Source of the DNA: Campylobacter sp. UBA1713
Lineage (GTDB): Bacteria > Campylobacterota > Campylobacteria > Campylobacterales > Campylobacteraceae
Direction: 5' to 3'
DNA: 8,270 nucleotides
Assembly (NCBI GenBank): GCA_002317305.1
Contig: DCIZ01000044.1
Location: 1 to 8,270 of the forward strand
The position numbers and the translations under genes are program-made. The first letter of the stretch is position 1, and each line of letters opens with the position of its first letter. Of the stretch, positions 1 through 6,829 are shown one piece after another. Below the pieces are notes generated by a model. That model made no database searches, was not told the DNA's origin, and was given only the letters and a program-made list of their open reading frames with translations.

Positions 1-32
1 TTTAAATTTTAACAAACAGCCCGACAGCTAGC

Positions 33-1088
33 CTAGCGAAATATTCTTTTTACTCGTTGTAATACAGATACAAGCCTACTAGCAGTTTTTGTTGTGAAAG
101 AAAATTTAAAACAATGAAAAAGCGTTATAACTCTTTTATTTTCAATCTTTTCTTTTTTATAAATAAATCTCAACCAACCATTTTCCATTTTTACCTTATG
201 AATTAATTGTTTTTGAATTTTTTCATCTTTCAATAACGAAGCTGTTTTTTCGTTAAACGCAAACAAATTCAAACTCTCTTTAAATGTTAAATACTTTATG
301 GTATGCATCATCCATAAAGCAAATATTTCAGGAGTTTCTCTGTTTGTCCAGTATCTTTGCAAATATTGTCCAACAATTTTCATCTGCCTTGTGCTGTTAT
401 TTGAAACATTGTTATCATGCCTTCTGTAATAGCAAATGGGTTCTTTTAAAATTTCAAAAGAGTAGTTTGGCGTGTTTTTTATATATCTAAAAATTTTTGT
501 TCTAAGCACGATATCGTCACCAATCATATCTTCATCAAAATAACCAACATTCGCAACAATATCTTTTCTGAAAAAACATCCCTGTATATAAAAAGCACCA
601 AAATCATTGTATTCAAGCTCTAATAAATCATCTGCATTTGGATTTATCATAGTATCTAATTTTAACGCTGGAACGGACGAAATATGTTTGTTGTTATCGT
701 CAATAGCTGACACTTTAGATGAAGCAATGAACGCTAGATTTTTATTGTTAATTAATCTATTTATACATTTTTCAATTTGATTAGAGCATATAACATCGTC
801 TAAAGACATCATCAGGACAAATTCGCCGTTCGCTATTTTTAATGCTCTGTTGAAATTAAAGCCGATATTTCCAGTGTTTTCTTGCAAGATAATTTTCATC
901 GGATATGGACTTATTTTTTGCAACTCTTCTAAAATTTTTGCACTATCATCTTTGCTTCCATCATCTACAACGATAATCTCAATATTTTTATAACCAGACT
1001 TCCAAATTGCTTCTATATTGTTTCTTATAAAAGAAGCATGATTGTATCCAAGACAGCAAAATGTAAGCATATTATTATAATTATTCAT
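33..1088 (-). CDS. Family 2 (GT-A fold) glycosyltransferase
   Basis: Probable inverting glycosyltransferase that moves a sugar from a nucleotide donor to a surface glycan on the cytoplasmic face of the inner membrane. The 351 residues open with the GT2 nucleotide-binding strand and a DDGS motif (residues 42-45), followed by the ENTGNIGFNFNRAL stretch and a DxD-like SLDD (95-98) that should bind metal and donor phosphate. An acidic GDD (190-192) and YYRRHDNN (220-227) match the usual catalytic and acceptor region. The C-terminal tail is basic and aromatic without a clear transmembrane helix, as in peripheral LOS transferases. The start is backed by AAGGA at 1097-1101, 8 bases upstream. It is last in the operon, 17 bases after the aminotransferase. 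Sampled lines are about 25% GC against about 45% in the aminotransferase, which suggests separate acquisition. Donor and acceptor cannot be read from sequence. Confidence 0.93.
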   Translation of the reverse strand: MNNYNNMLTFCCLGYNHASFIRNNIEAIWKSGYKNIEIIVVDDGSKDDSAKILEELQKISPYPMKIILQENTGNIGFNFNRALKIANGEFVLMMSLDDVICSNQIEKCINRLINNKNLAFIASSKVSAIDDNNKHISSVPALKLDTMINPNADDLLELEYNDFGAFYIQGCFFRKDIVANVGYFDEDMIGDDIVLRTKIFRYIKNTPNYSFEILKEPICYYRRHDNNVSNNSTRQMKIVGQYLQRYWTNRETPEIFALWMMHTIKYLTFKESLNLFAFNEKTASLLKDEKIQKQLIHKVKMENGWLRFIYKKEKIENKRVITLFHCFKFSFTTKTASRLVSVLQRVKRIFR

Positions 1089-1105
1089 TTTTTATTTCCT
1101 TATTA

Positions 1106-2203
1106 TTAAGATAAATTTGTAAATTTATTCACCACTTCGACGACTTTTTCCACCTCTTCGTCGCTTAAAACAGGCGAGATGGGTAGGCTTAGAATCGTCT
1201 CTGCGATTCTTTGCGTAATAGGCAAATTTAGTTCAGCTAGTTCTTTGTAGGCGTTTTGTTTGTGTGGCGGTGTTGGGTAGTGAATGAGCGTTTGGACGCC
1301 GTTTTCACTCAAAAATTTTTGCAACTCGTCTCGGCAGTCGCATCTAACTGGAAAGATGTGCCAAACATTTGCCGCCTCGTCATAAGGCTCACGCAAGATG
1401 ATTTTTTCATTTTTAATGTTTTCTAGGTAAAATTTCGCTATTTTTTGTCGTTTTTTGTTATCTTCGTCCAAATATTTTAGCTTTACGTCCAAAACCGCTG
1501 CTTGAATTTCGTCCAGTCTCGAATTTACGCCTTTGTAAATGTGGCAATATTTTTGGTGGCTGCCGTAGTTGGCAAGTGCGCGGATTTTGCTTGCTAGCTC
1601 GTCATCGTTTGTAGTAACCGCTCCGCCGTCTCCTAAGCAGCCTAAATTTTTGCCCGGATAAAACGAAAAGCCGCTTGCGTCGCCCAAATTTCCCGCTCTT
1701 TTGTTTTTGTAAAATGCACCGTGCGCTTGGGCGGAGTCCTCTATCACTTTCAGCCCGTGCTTTTCAGCGATTCGCCAAATTTGCTCCATCTCAACCGCCT
1801 GCCCGTAGAGATGAACGACCATGATGGCTTTTGTTTTTGGAGTTATGTTTGCCTCCACTAAACTCGGGTCTATGTTATAAGTTCGCATCTCGGGCTCGAC
1901 CAAAACAGGCACGCAGCCGTTTTGCGAAATGGCTAAAAGCGAAGCTATGTAGGTGTTTGCGGGCACTATGACCTCGTCGCCATCTTTAAAACCATACGCA
2001 CGGATGATCAAATTTAGCGCATCAAGCCCGTTTGCCACGCCGATGCAGTGCTTTGTGCCACAAAACGCCGCGAAATTCTCTTCAAATTTGGCGTTTTCTT
2101 CGCCTTGAAGATACCACCCTTTGTTTAGGACGTTTTTGATTCTCTCGTCCATTTCACTCCTAAAACGGTTGTTTACTTTTTCTAAATCCAAAAATTTAAT
2201 CAT
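1106..2203 (-). CDS. fdtB: PLP-dependent sugar 3-aminotransferase (DegT/DnrJ/EryC1/StrS family, FdtB/QdtB type)
   Basis: Predicted to transfer an amino group, usually from glutamate, to the 3-keto group of a dTDP-3-keto-6-deoxyhexose, giving dTDP-Fuc3N or dTDP-Qui3N. The 365 residues show the whole family pattern: N-terminal IKFLDL, the cofactor-pocket strand [11 protein letters not shown] (153-163, Asp156 and Gln159 facing the PLP ring), the Schiff-base lysine Lys185 in SFYPGKNLG, the glycine-rich CLGDGGA after it, and [12 protein letters not shown] (227-238). Length is normal and nothing looks broken. The start has AAAGG 7 bases upstream (2211-2215). It lies between the acetyltransferase and glycosyltransferase genes, and the ketoisomerase two genes upstream points to C3 amination. 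The symbol is a family assignment: gluco (Qdt) and galacto (Fdt) enzymes cannot be separated here. Confidence 0.93.
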   Translation of the reverse strand: MIKFLDLEKVNNRFRSEMDERIKNVLNKGWYLQGEENAKFEENFAAFCGTKHCIGVANGLDALNLIIRAYGFKDGDEVIVPANTYIASLLAISQNGCVPVLVEPEMRTYNIDPSLVEANITPKTKAIMVVHLYGQAVEMEQIWRIAEKHGLKVIEDSAQAHGAFYKNKRAGNLGDASGFSFYPGKNLGCLGDGGAVTTNDDELASKIRALANYGSHQKYCHIYKGVNSRLDEIQAAVLDVKLKYLDEDNKKRQKIAKFYLENIKNEKIILREPYDEAANVWHIFPVRCDCRDELQKFLSENGVQTLIHYPTPPHKQNAYKELAELNLPITQRIAETILSLPISPVLSDEEVEKVVEVVNKFTNLS

Positions 2204-2239
2204 ATTTTTTCCTTTTTTTTAAAAAAACGCACGCCGATT

Positions 2240-2671
2240 TTAAAAAACGCCGACAACTTTTGCGCCCGCTGGAACATCTTTTGTAACCACACTTCCAGCG
2301 CCGACTATGGCGTTTTCGCCTATGACAACGCCGGGCAAAATGGTCGCATTTGCACCTATGCTAGCGCCTTTTTTGACAACGATGCCCTCTAGTTTAAAGT
2401 TTTTGTTTTTTGATTTTGGGTATTTGTCGTTGCAAAACGTGGCGTTTGGCCCCACAAAAACATCGTCCTCAATGACAACTCCATCGTAAAGATATACGCC
2501 ATTTTTCACAGTTACATTGTCGCCGACCACCACTTCGTTTTCTACAAAGCAGTGCGAGCAAATGTTGCAATTTTTGCCTATTTTTGCACCTTGTAGCACC
2601 ACGCAAAATTGCCAAATGTTCGTCCCTTCGCCTATCGTTTTTGAAAAAACTTCACTCAAATTTGATATCAT
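2240..2671 (-). CDS. Left-handed beta-helix sugar N-acetyltransferase (FdtC/QdtC-like)
   Basis: Likely acetyl-CoA-dependent N-acetyltransferase acting on the 3-amino group made by the adjacent aminotransferase, giving dTDP-Fuc3NAc or dTDP-Qui3NAc. Nearly all 143 residues are hexapeptide repeats of the [LIV]GxxxxI type (for example IGKNCN, VGDNVT, IGANAT, IGENAI and [11 protein letters not shown]), which build the trimeric left-handed parallel beta-helix. A NDKYP motif (81-85) lies in the loop that usually carries substrate or catalytic residues. The start codon overlaps the ketoisomerase stop as ATGA, implying coupled translation. The C-terminus is odd: it stops at KVVGVF where relatives continue with a VGxPAK-like tail, just after a run of six T; see findings. 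The acyl donor is inferred from the family; other acyl groups remain possible. Confidence 0.88.
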   Translation of the reverse strand: MISNLSEVFSKTIGEGTNIWQFCVVLQGAKIGKNCNICSHCFVENEVVVGDNVTVKNGVYLYDGVVIEDDVFVGPNATFCNDKYPKSKNKNFKLEGIVVKKGASIGANATILPGVVIGENAIVGAGSVVTKDVPAGAKVVGVF

Positions 2672-3063
2672 CTCACCGCCTTTAAAAATTCGTCATAGTT
2701 TCTAATGTATTCTTTTTCGTCGTAGTGGTGGCTTGCCAGCACCATCAGTTTGCAGCCGTAGGAGAAGTGCCGCATCTCTCTCCACATGTTTTTACCTATG
2801 TATAGTGCGACATCTGGGCGGTTTAGCCACACTTTTTCTCTACTTTTGCCATCGTCTAGCACAAACTGGCACGCTCCGTCCATAGCGACTACCACCTGTT
2901 CTAGCTCTTTGTGCGCATGAAAACCTCTGTCAATGTCGGGCAATGTGTCAAATATCCAGTAGACTCGTTTGACCTCAAAAGGCAGGCTTTTTCCGCCTTC
3001 TAGGCTAATGAGCTTGCCTCTTTCGTCACCGAAGATTTTTAAATTTAAGAGTTTGTAGTTCAT
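2668..3063 (-). CDS. fdtA: dTDP-4-keto-6-deoxyglucose 3,4-ketoisomerase (FdtA/QdtA, WxcM-like cupin)
   Basis: Predicted to move the keto group of dTDP-4-keto-6-deoxyglucose from C4 to C3, the branch step toward 3-amino-3,6-dideoxy sugars. The 131 residues match a single-domain sugar-isomerase cupin: [10 protein letters not shown] (13-22), the active-site RGFHAHKE (46-53) with histidines 49 and 51, WREM (94-97), LMVLAS (106-111) and the typical end [14 protein letters not shown] (114-127). In the family the HxH pair is the catalytic acid/base centre. AAGGA (3071-3075) sits 7 bases before the ATG, so the start is sound. It is first in the four-gene operon and overlaps the acetyltransferase by 4 bases. 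Whether the product is the galacto (Fdt) or gluco (Qdt) isomer depends on a few active-site residues I cannot assign safely, so the symbol is provisional. Confidence 0.92.
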   Translation of the reverse strand: MNYKLLNLKIFGDERGKLISLEGGKSLPFEVKRVYWIFDTLPDIDRGFHAHKELEQVVVAMDGACQFVLDDGKSREKVWLNRPDVALYIGKNMWREMRHFSYGCKLMVLASHHYDEKEYIRNYDEFLKAVR

Positions 3064-3083
3064 TTTTTGTTCCTTAATTTTTG

Positions 3084-3096
3084 TTGGTAGATTATC
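3084..3096 (-). promoter_or_regulatory. Possible -10 element of the amino-sugar operon
   Basis: On the minus strand GATAAT (3091-3096) matches five of six bases of the sigma-70 -10 consensus and would start transcription near 3084, about 20 bases before the ketoisomerase ATG. No -35 box is clear, which is common in Campylobacter, where AT-rich sequence replaces it. Weak evidence on its own. Confidence 0.22.
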
Positions 3097-3378
3097 GTGA
3101 TAAATAATAAGTAAATTTAGTGTAAATATGTAAAAAGAATTTGTGTAAATTTGACAAAAAAGTCAAAAAGTTAGATAAATTTGAATTTGTATATAAAATT
3201 TTGCGTAAAAATAGGCGTGAAGCCAAAAAAGCATATGTAAAAAGTGTAAAATATGTTTGTGTAGTGTTTGTTAGTGCATTGTTTGTCTGTGAGTGTTTAG
3301 TAGAGTCGATAGTGCTAGCTACTCTCTCTCTCTCTCTCTCTGGCTGTGTTTGATTTGGCAAATTATTTGATAGTTCAT
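3092..3378 (-). CDS. Candidate phase-variable small ORF, out of frame at a dinucleotide tract
   Basis: On the minus strand, AGGA (3386-3389) lies 7 bases before an ATG at 3376-3378. This frame encodes MNYQIICQIKHSQ, enters the (AG)10 tract as alternating Arg-Glu, and meets TAG at 3319-3321 after 19 residues. Removing one AG unit, or adding two, joins it to an open frame that runs to a TAA at 3092, for 94 residues. That segment is Thr/Asn/Ser-rich, then aromatic and hydrophobic with a basic end. It resembles no family I know and its composition is poor for a real protein. It stops 28 bases before the ketoisomerase start. It could be an off-state contingency gene, a decayed gene, or chance. The layout is seen; the function is not. 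Confidence 0.25.
3322..3341. repeat. Dinucleotide microsatellite (CT)10 / (AG)10
   Basis: Ten perfect CT units on the plus strand, AG on the minus. Tracts of this kind mutate by slipped-strand mispairing and switch genes in Helicobacter and Campylobacter relatives. Here the tract lies 16 codons inside... the minus-strand small ORF begins the tract at about its 13th codon, so a change in unit number changes its frame. It is about 260 bases upstream of the ketoisomerase gene. Confidence 0.95.
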
Positions 3379-3440
3379 AAATGTTTCCTAAATTTAAAAT
3401 GAGGCAGATTCTACTAAAATAATGCTTAATGAAATATTAA

Positions 3441-3480
3441 GGGCATCTCTAAAAACCAAAAATGGTTGTTAGAGATGCCC
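3441..3480 (-). terminator. Strong hairpin after the fusion gene (terminator or palindromic element)
   Basis: Arms GGGCATCTCTAAAAACC (3441-3457) and GGTTGTTAGAGATGCCC (3464-3480) pair at 16 of 17 positions around a 6-base loop. The hairpin begins 7 bases after the fusion-gene stop, the right place for an intrinsic terminator. However, the following minus-strand bases (TTAATATTTCATT) form only a weak U-tract, and the long GC-capped arms also resemble terminal inverted repeats of a tiny mobile element. Confidence 0.55.
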
Positions 3481-3487
3481 TATAAAC

Positions 3488-6400
3488 TTACAATCCGTAA
3501 ATTTGCCCCAGCACCTCTTTTAGCTCTTGTGAGTGCGTGATGAGCACGGTCAAACGTGCTTTGCCATTTTTGTGCGCAGAATCTATCATTTTTAGATATT
3601 TTAGCTTTCCTTCAGCATCTAGCCCGCCGTCAGATTCATCTACAAACCGCACCTTAAAGCAAAAGTTCGTTCTCTCTGCTCGCACTATGGAAAAAGCAAA
3701 CTGCAAAGCTTGGCTAACCCACACTTTTTCGCCTTTTGAGAGCATATTAAGCGGCGTTTCAAACCCGCTTTCTGTGTTAAAAACATCGATGGAAAAGTCG
3801 CTAACGACCCCTTTTTTGCCTTTGTCTTTTTCTGTTGAGATGCGAATTTCAAATTTATCGCCGTAGCTTTCTTTTAAAATTTCGTTTGTCAGCTCCACGA
3901 TTCTAGGCAGTGCTACTTCTAGCTCAAGTGCTTGAATTCCGTTTTCAGAAAAGGCACTTTTAAGCACCTCAAACTCCTCTTTTTCTCTTTTTAACTCTTG
4001 CCAAGTTTTAAATTTTTCTTTTTCTGTTTTCAGCTGTTTTTTCAGTGTCTCTTCCCGCTCGCCCAGTTTTGCCATCGCCGCCACGCCTTCTAACTTCTGC
4101 TTCTCGTTTTCTTTTTTTGTTTTTTCAAGCTTTTCAATCTTTTTTAGCAAAGTTGCGTAGTCATCGCTCTTTAATCCAGCTAATTCCTCCAAAACGTCCT
4201 CTTCATTTTTTAACTCCGCTTCAAATTTTTCGACACTTTCAGCTATACTTTCGTCAAAAATGTAGCCCAAATATGTTTTATATTGAGAATTTTTTTCCAA
4301 ATACTCATCAGTTTCTATCAGCTCACTCTCTAAAATTTCTCGTTTTTCGCGCAAAGGCTCCTCTTTTTCTTCTGCCTTTTTAAGCTCATTCTCAAAATTC
4401 ACAAATTTAACTCTCTCGTTTTCAGCATCTTTTTCCAGCTTTTTTTGCGATTTTTTCAGAGTTTCAGCCTCTTTTTTCAGCTTTTCATTATTAGCAGCAA
4501 ATTCGTTTTGCTTCTCTTCACTTAGCTTTGCACCACAAGTCGGACACTTTTGACTACTTTCAAAAATTTTCTCCTCTAAGTTTTGAATTTTAACACTCAT
4601 TTTTTCCGCATCTGAAAGAAGTTTTTCGTATTTTGATTTTGCGTTACCGCGCTCTTTTTCTATTTTTGACAACTCAAAATTTAGTTTTTCCAAATTTTCC
4701 AGCACAACAACACGCTCATCATTTAATCTTTCTTTTTTTTCAAGATTTGTTTGATATTTTTCAACCTCACTTTTATACTTTAAAAAAAATTCGTTTTTCT
4801 CTCTCTTTTCGTGTAAAATTTTCAGCTGTTTTTTTACATCCGCCACACGTTTTTCGCACGCTTTTTTGATTCTTCCCACATCTCTCTCGCCATATTTTTC
4901 ATCATATTTTGCAAATTTAGCGCTAAATTCGCGCTCCGACTTTCTAGCACTTTCTAGCTCTTTCTCGACAGAAAAAATTTCACTCTTTACACTCTCAAAC
5001 CTCTTTTTTAGCTCATTTTTTTCTACGACACACGTTGTCAAATTTACCTCTAGCTTCGCCACTTCACTCTCTGCATTTTCGAATTTCGAAATTTCTTTAT
5101 CTAAAAATTTCAGCCGCTCCTTTACTGCCTCGTGCATATCGCCGATGCGCTCGCTCCCCAAAAGCTCCGACATAAACTGAATTTTTTCATTTTTTGACAA
5201 ATCTGCCAAATCTTTGTGCTCTTTGTTTTTTTCTGTTGTAAAAAAAGCTGTCCGAAGATACATCGAAAGCTCGCCAAACGTCTCTTTTACATAGGCATCG
5301 TAACTATCTTTGTTTCCATCGCACGCTTTAACCGCCTGCCAACTCGCTCCACCGTCGTCTGAAGTTTCGGCAAAATACCTCCCAACACCAGTCTCTCTGT
5401 GCGCGGTTAGCTGCATCGTAAATTTGTAAAGCCTGCCGTTTTCGTCTCTAAAAGTTACGATTCTGTGGCTATCTTTTAGGTAAAAGTGGTTCAAAAGCGC
5501 TTTGTTTCGAGAGAGCAGGCAGGTAAAAGGATGCATGTTTTCTATTAGCGTTGATTTGCCCGTGCCGTTTTTACCCAGCACTCCCAAAACGCCATCTTCA
5601 AATTTGGTAAAATCTATAAAAATCTCCTCTTTTCCGCCACCACGTAGCCCCTTTGCTCCTCGTAGCGACATCGACACCAGCTCAAACTCATGCGTCGGGT
5701 AGCGCTCGCTCGTTAGTAGCTCGGATTCAAGCGTTGCACTTTTTTCCAGCATGCCGTTAGTTAACTTAAAGCCATTTTCTTTTGCGTAAATTTTTAGCTT
5801 TTCGCTCATAGAAAAAACTTTTGAAAGATCTTTTAAACGCACTAAATTTTCTTTTAACGGCAAAATTTGAATTTGTAGATTTTCTGCTTTTGTAGCCTCT
5901 TTTAGTTTAAAACTCTCTTTTTGTAGCTGAAAAGTTTTTCTTTTTACGGCACTAAGCGAGAGTTTTACCTTTACGTTAAAACCAGCCAAATCGCGCCCAA
6001 AAAGCTCACTTAAGCCACTCTCATCGCACTCAAAAACCACGTTTTGACAAAAAGGCAACGCCACTTCGCTAAAATTTGCTTTGCCGTTTTCCACCTCCAC
6101 AAGCGTGTAAGTAGGCTTATGTGTTTCACCAAAATTGCACGGCACAGGCGCGCCACAATAACGCACGACTTTGTCTATATTTTGCGGTTTGTGAATGTGA
6201 GCCGCTGCGACATATAGCGGTGAAACAAGGCTGTAAACGTCTTTTGTAAGTTGTGTAGCAGAGTCTAGACAAACGCCGTTTTGCATGCTAACGCCACTGA
6301 TTTCGCCGTGAAACATCACCAGTGCGGGCTTTGCGTTTTTTCTTTTTGCAAAACTCTCAAACGTCTTGACAAGGTGGTTTCGAATCTTTTTGTCTGTCTC

Positions 6401-6805
6401 GCTAGCTGTTTTTGCCACAAATTCACTTCGTCTAGGTTCTGGCACAGCGAGCAAATCTACCGCTTCGCTTTTGTCGCCACTTTTTTCAAAACGCCAAATT
6501 TGCGGTTTGATAGCCACATTTGCGCCCATCTGTGCGAAAATTTCAAGAGACGCGCCTATGTCGTGAGACGGCGTGCCGTAAATCATGTAAACGGGCACGA
6601 CTTTTACTAAATTTGAGACTGACAAAATGACTTTTGCAAACTCGGCGTTGTTTACGACCGCACTATCCCAAAAGTCGCCACAGATTAAAACGGCGTCTAT
6701 TTGGCGAGTTTTTACCTCGCTCACAAAAAAGTCAAAAAGCCGCACCATCTCGTCAGCTCTGGCTTTGCTGGCGTGAATGTCGCCCGTGTGTAAAAAGCGG
6801 ATCAT
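3488..6805 (-). CDS. Fused Mre11/SbcD nuclease - Rad50/SbcC ATPase
   Basis: One 1105-residue protein carries both subunits of the DNA-end-processing complex. Residues 1-345 are a calcineurin-like nuclease: HTGDIH (Asp9, His11), GDFWD (43-47), GTPSHD (77-82), MFHGE (His166) and AAHIH (His203, His205). A helical stretch (about 290-345) may be the usual Rad50-binding part. The ATPase half starts near 371: LRGAKGLR, Walker A GKNGTGKST (411-419), coiled coil from about 555, zinc hook CPTC (754-757), return coil to about 950, signature LSKGE (1022-1026), Walker B FKVRFVDE with Asp1056/Glu1057, D-loop GGLD (1060-1063) and His1091. Expected role: ATP-gated endo/exonuclease on DNA ends and hairpins. 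The GGAGG site 6 bases upstream fixes the start. The coding frame is continuous. Motif details recall phage-type Mre11/Rad50 pairs (from memory, not searched). It sits 24 bases after the beta-barrel gene. Confidence 0.93.
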   Translation of the reverse strand: MIRFLHTGDIHASKARADEMVRLFDFFVSEVKTRQIDAVLICGDFWDSAVVNNAEFAKVILSVSNLVKVVPVYMIYGTPSHDIGASLEIFAQMGANVAIKPQIWRFEKSGDKSEAVDLLAVPEPRRSEFVAKTASETDKKIRNHLVKTFESFAKRKNAKPALVMFHGEISGVSMQNGVCLDSATQLTKDVYSLVSPLYVAAAHIHKPQNIDKVVRYCGAPVPCNFGETHKPTYTLVEVENGKANFSEVALPFCQNVVFECDESGLSELFGRDLAGFNVKVKLSLSAVKRKTFQLQKESFKLKEATKAENLQIQILPLKENLVRLKDLSKVFSMSEKLKIYAKENGFKLTNGMLEKSATLESELLTSERYPTHEFELVSMSLRGAKGLRGGGKEEIFIDFTKFEDGVLGVLGKNGTGKSTLIENMHPFTCLLSRNKALLNHFYLKDSHRIVTFRDENGRLYKFTMQLTAHRETGVGRYFAETSDDGGASWQAVKACDGNKDSYDAYVKETFGELSMYLRTAFFTTEKNKEHKDLADLSKNEKIQFMSELLGSERIGDMHEAVKERLKFLDKEISKFENAESEVAKLEVNLTTCVVEKNELKKRFESVKSEIFSVEKELESARKSEREFSAKFAKYDEKYGERDVGRIKKACEKRVADVKKQLKILHEKREKNEFFLKYKSEVEKYQTNLEKKERLNDERVVVLENLEKLNFELSKIEKERGNAKSKYEKLLSDAEKMSVKIQNLEEKIFESSQKCPTCGAKLSEEKQNEFAANNEKLKKEAETLKKSQKKLEKDAENERVKFVNFENELKKAEEKEEPLREKREILESELIETDEYLEKNSQYKTYLGYIFDESIAESVEKFEAELKNEEDVLEELAGLKSDDYATLLKKIEKLEKTKKENEKQKLEGVAAMAKLGEREETLKKQLKTEKEKFKTWQELKREKEEFEVLKSAFSENGIQALELEVALPRIVELTNEILKESYGDKFEIRISTEKDKGKKGVVSDFSIDVFNTESGFETPLNMLSKGEKVWVSQALQFAFSIVRAERTNFCFKVRFVDESDGGLDAEGKLKYLKMIDSAHKNGKARLTVLITHSQELKEVLGQIYGL

Positions 6806-6811
6806 TTTTTT

Positions 6812-6816
6812 CCTCC
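6812..6816 (-). promoter_or_regulatory. Strong Shine-Dalgarno site of the fusion gene
   Basis: GGAGG on the minus strand, extended to AAGGAGGA, sits 6 bases before the ATG at 6803-6805. It is the strongest ribosome site in the window. It lies in the 24-base gap after the beta-barrel stop, a gap with no room for a terminator hairpin, so read-through from the upstream gene is likely. Confidence 0.85.
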
Positions 6817-6829
6817 TTTTTTTTGTTTT

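Larger units (their letters stand above)
3064..3487. other. Long intergenic region between the fusion gene and the amino-sugar operon
   Basis: 424 bases with no convincing conventional gene. From high to low coordinate it holds the hairpin 3441-3480, a small inverted repeat CTTAAT/ATTAAG (3425-3441), a Shine-Dalgarno plus ATG on the minus strand (3376-3389), the (CT)10 tract, an A/T-rich stretch with a short inverted repeat TTTGAC-6-GTCAAA (3150-3167), and a possible operon promoter (3084-3096). Both strands carry low-complexity open frames of 70-94 codons here. Confidence 0.6.

Noticed and set aside
2213..2227. T8-A7 homopolymer run between acetyltransferase and aminotransferase as a terminator or phase-variable tract
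   Set aside because: No stem precedes it, it lies in a 36-base gap inside an operon, and on the minus strand it forms the spacer and part of the ribosome site of the aminotransferase.
3150..3167. TTTGAC-6-GTCAAA as an operator for the sugar operon
   Set aside because: Six-base arms in A/T-rich DNA are expected by chance, and it is about 90 bases from the ketoisomerase start with no known matching regulator.
3141..3353. Plus-strand open frame of 70 codons starting at TTG, basic then hydrophobic, crossing the CT tract
   Set aside because: TTG start with no Shine-Dalgarno site and repetitive composition. It overlaps the minus-strand frame that has a better start. Kept only as an alternative reading of the region.
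4045..5180. Plus-strand open frames opposite the coiled-coil part of the fusion gene
   Set aside because: They are antisense shadows of Lys/Glu-rich coiled-coil codons, giving Phe/Ser/Leu-rich translations without ribosome sites or domains.
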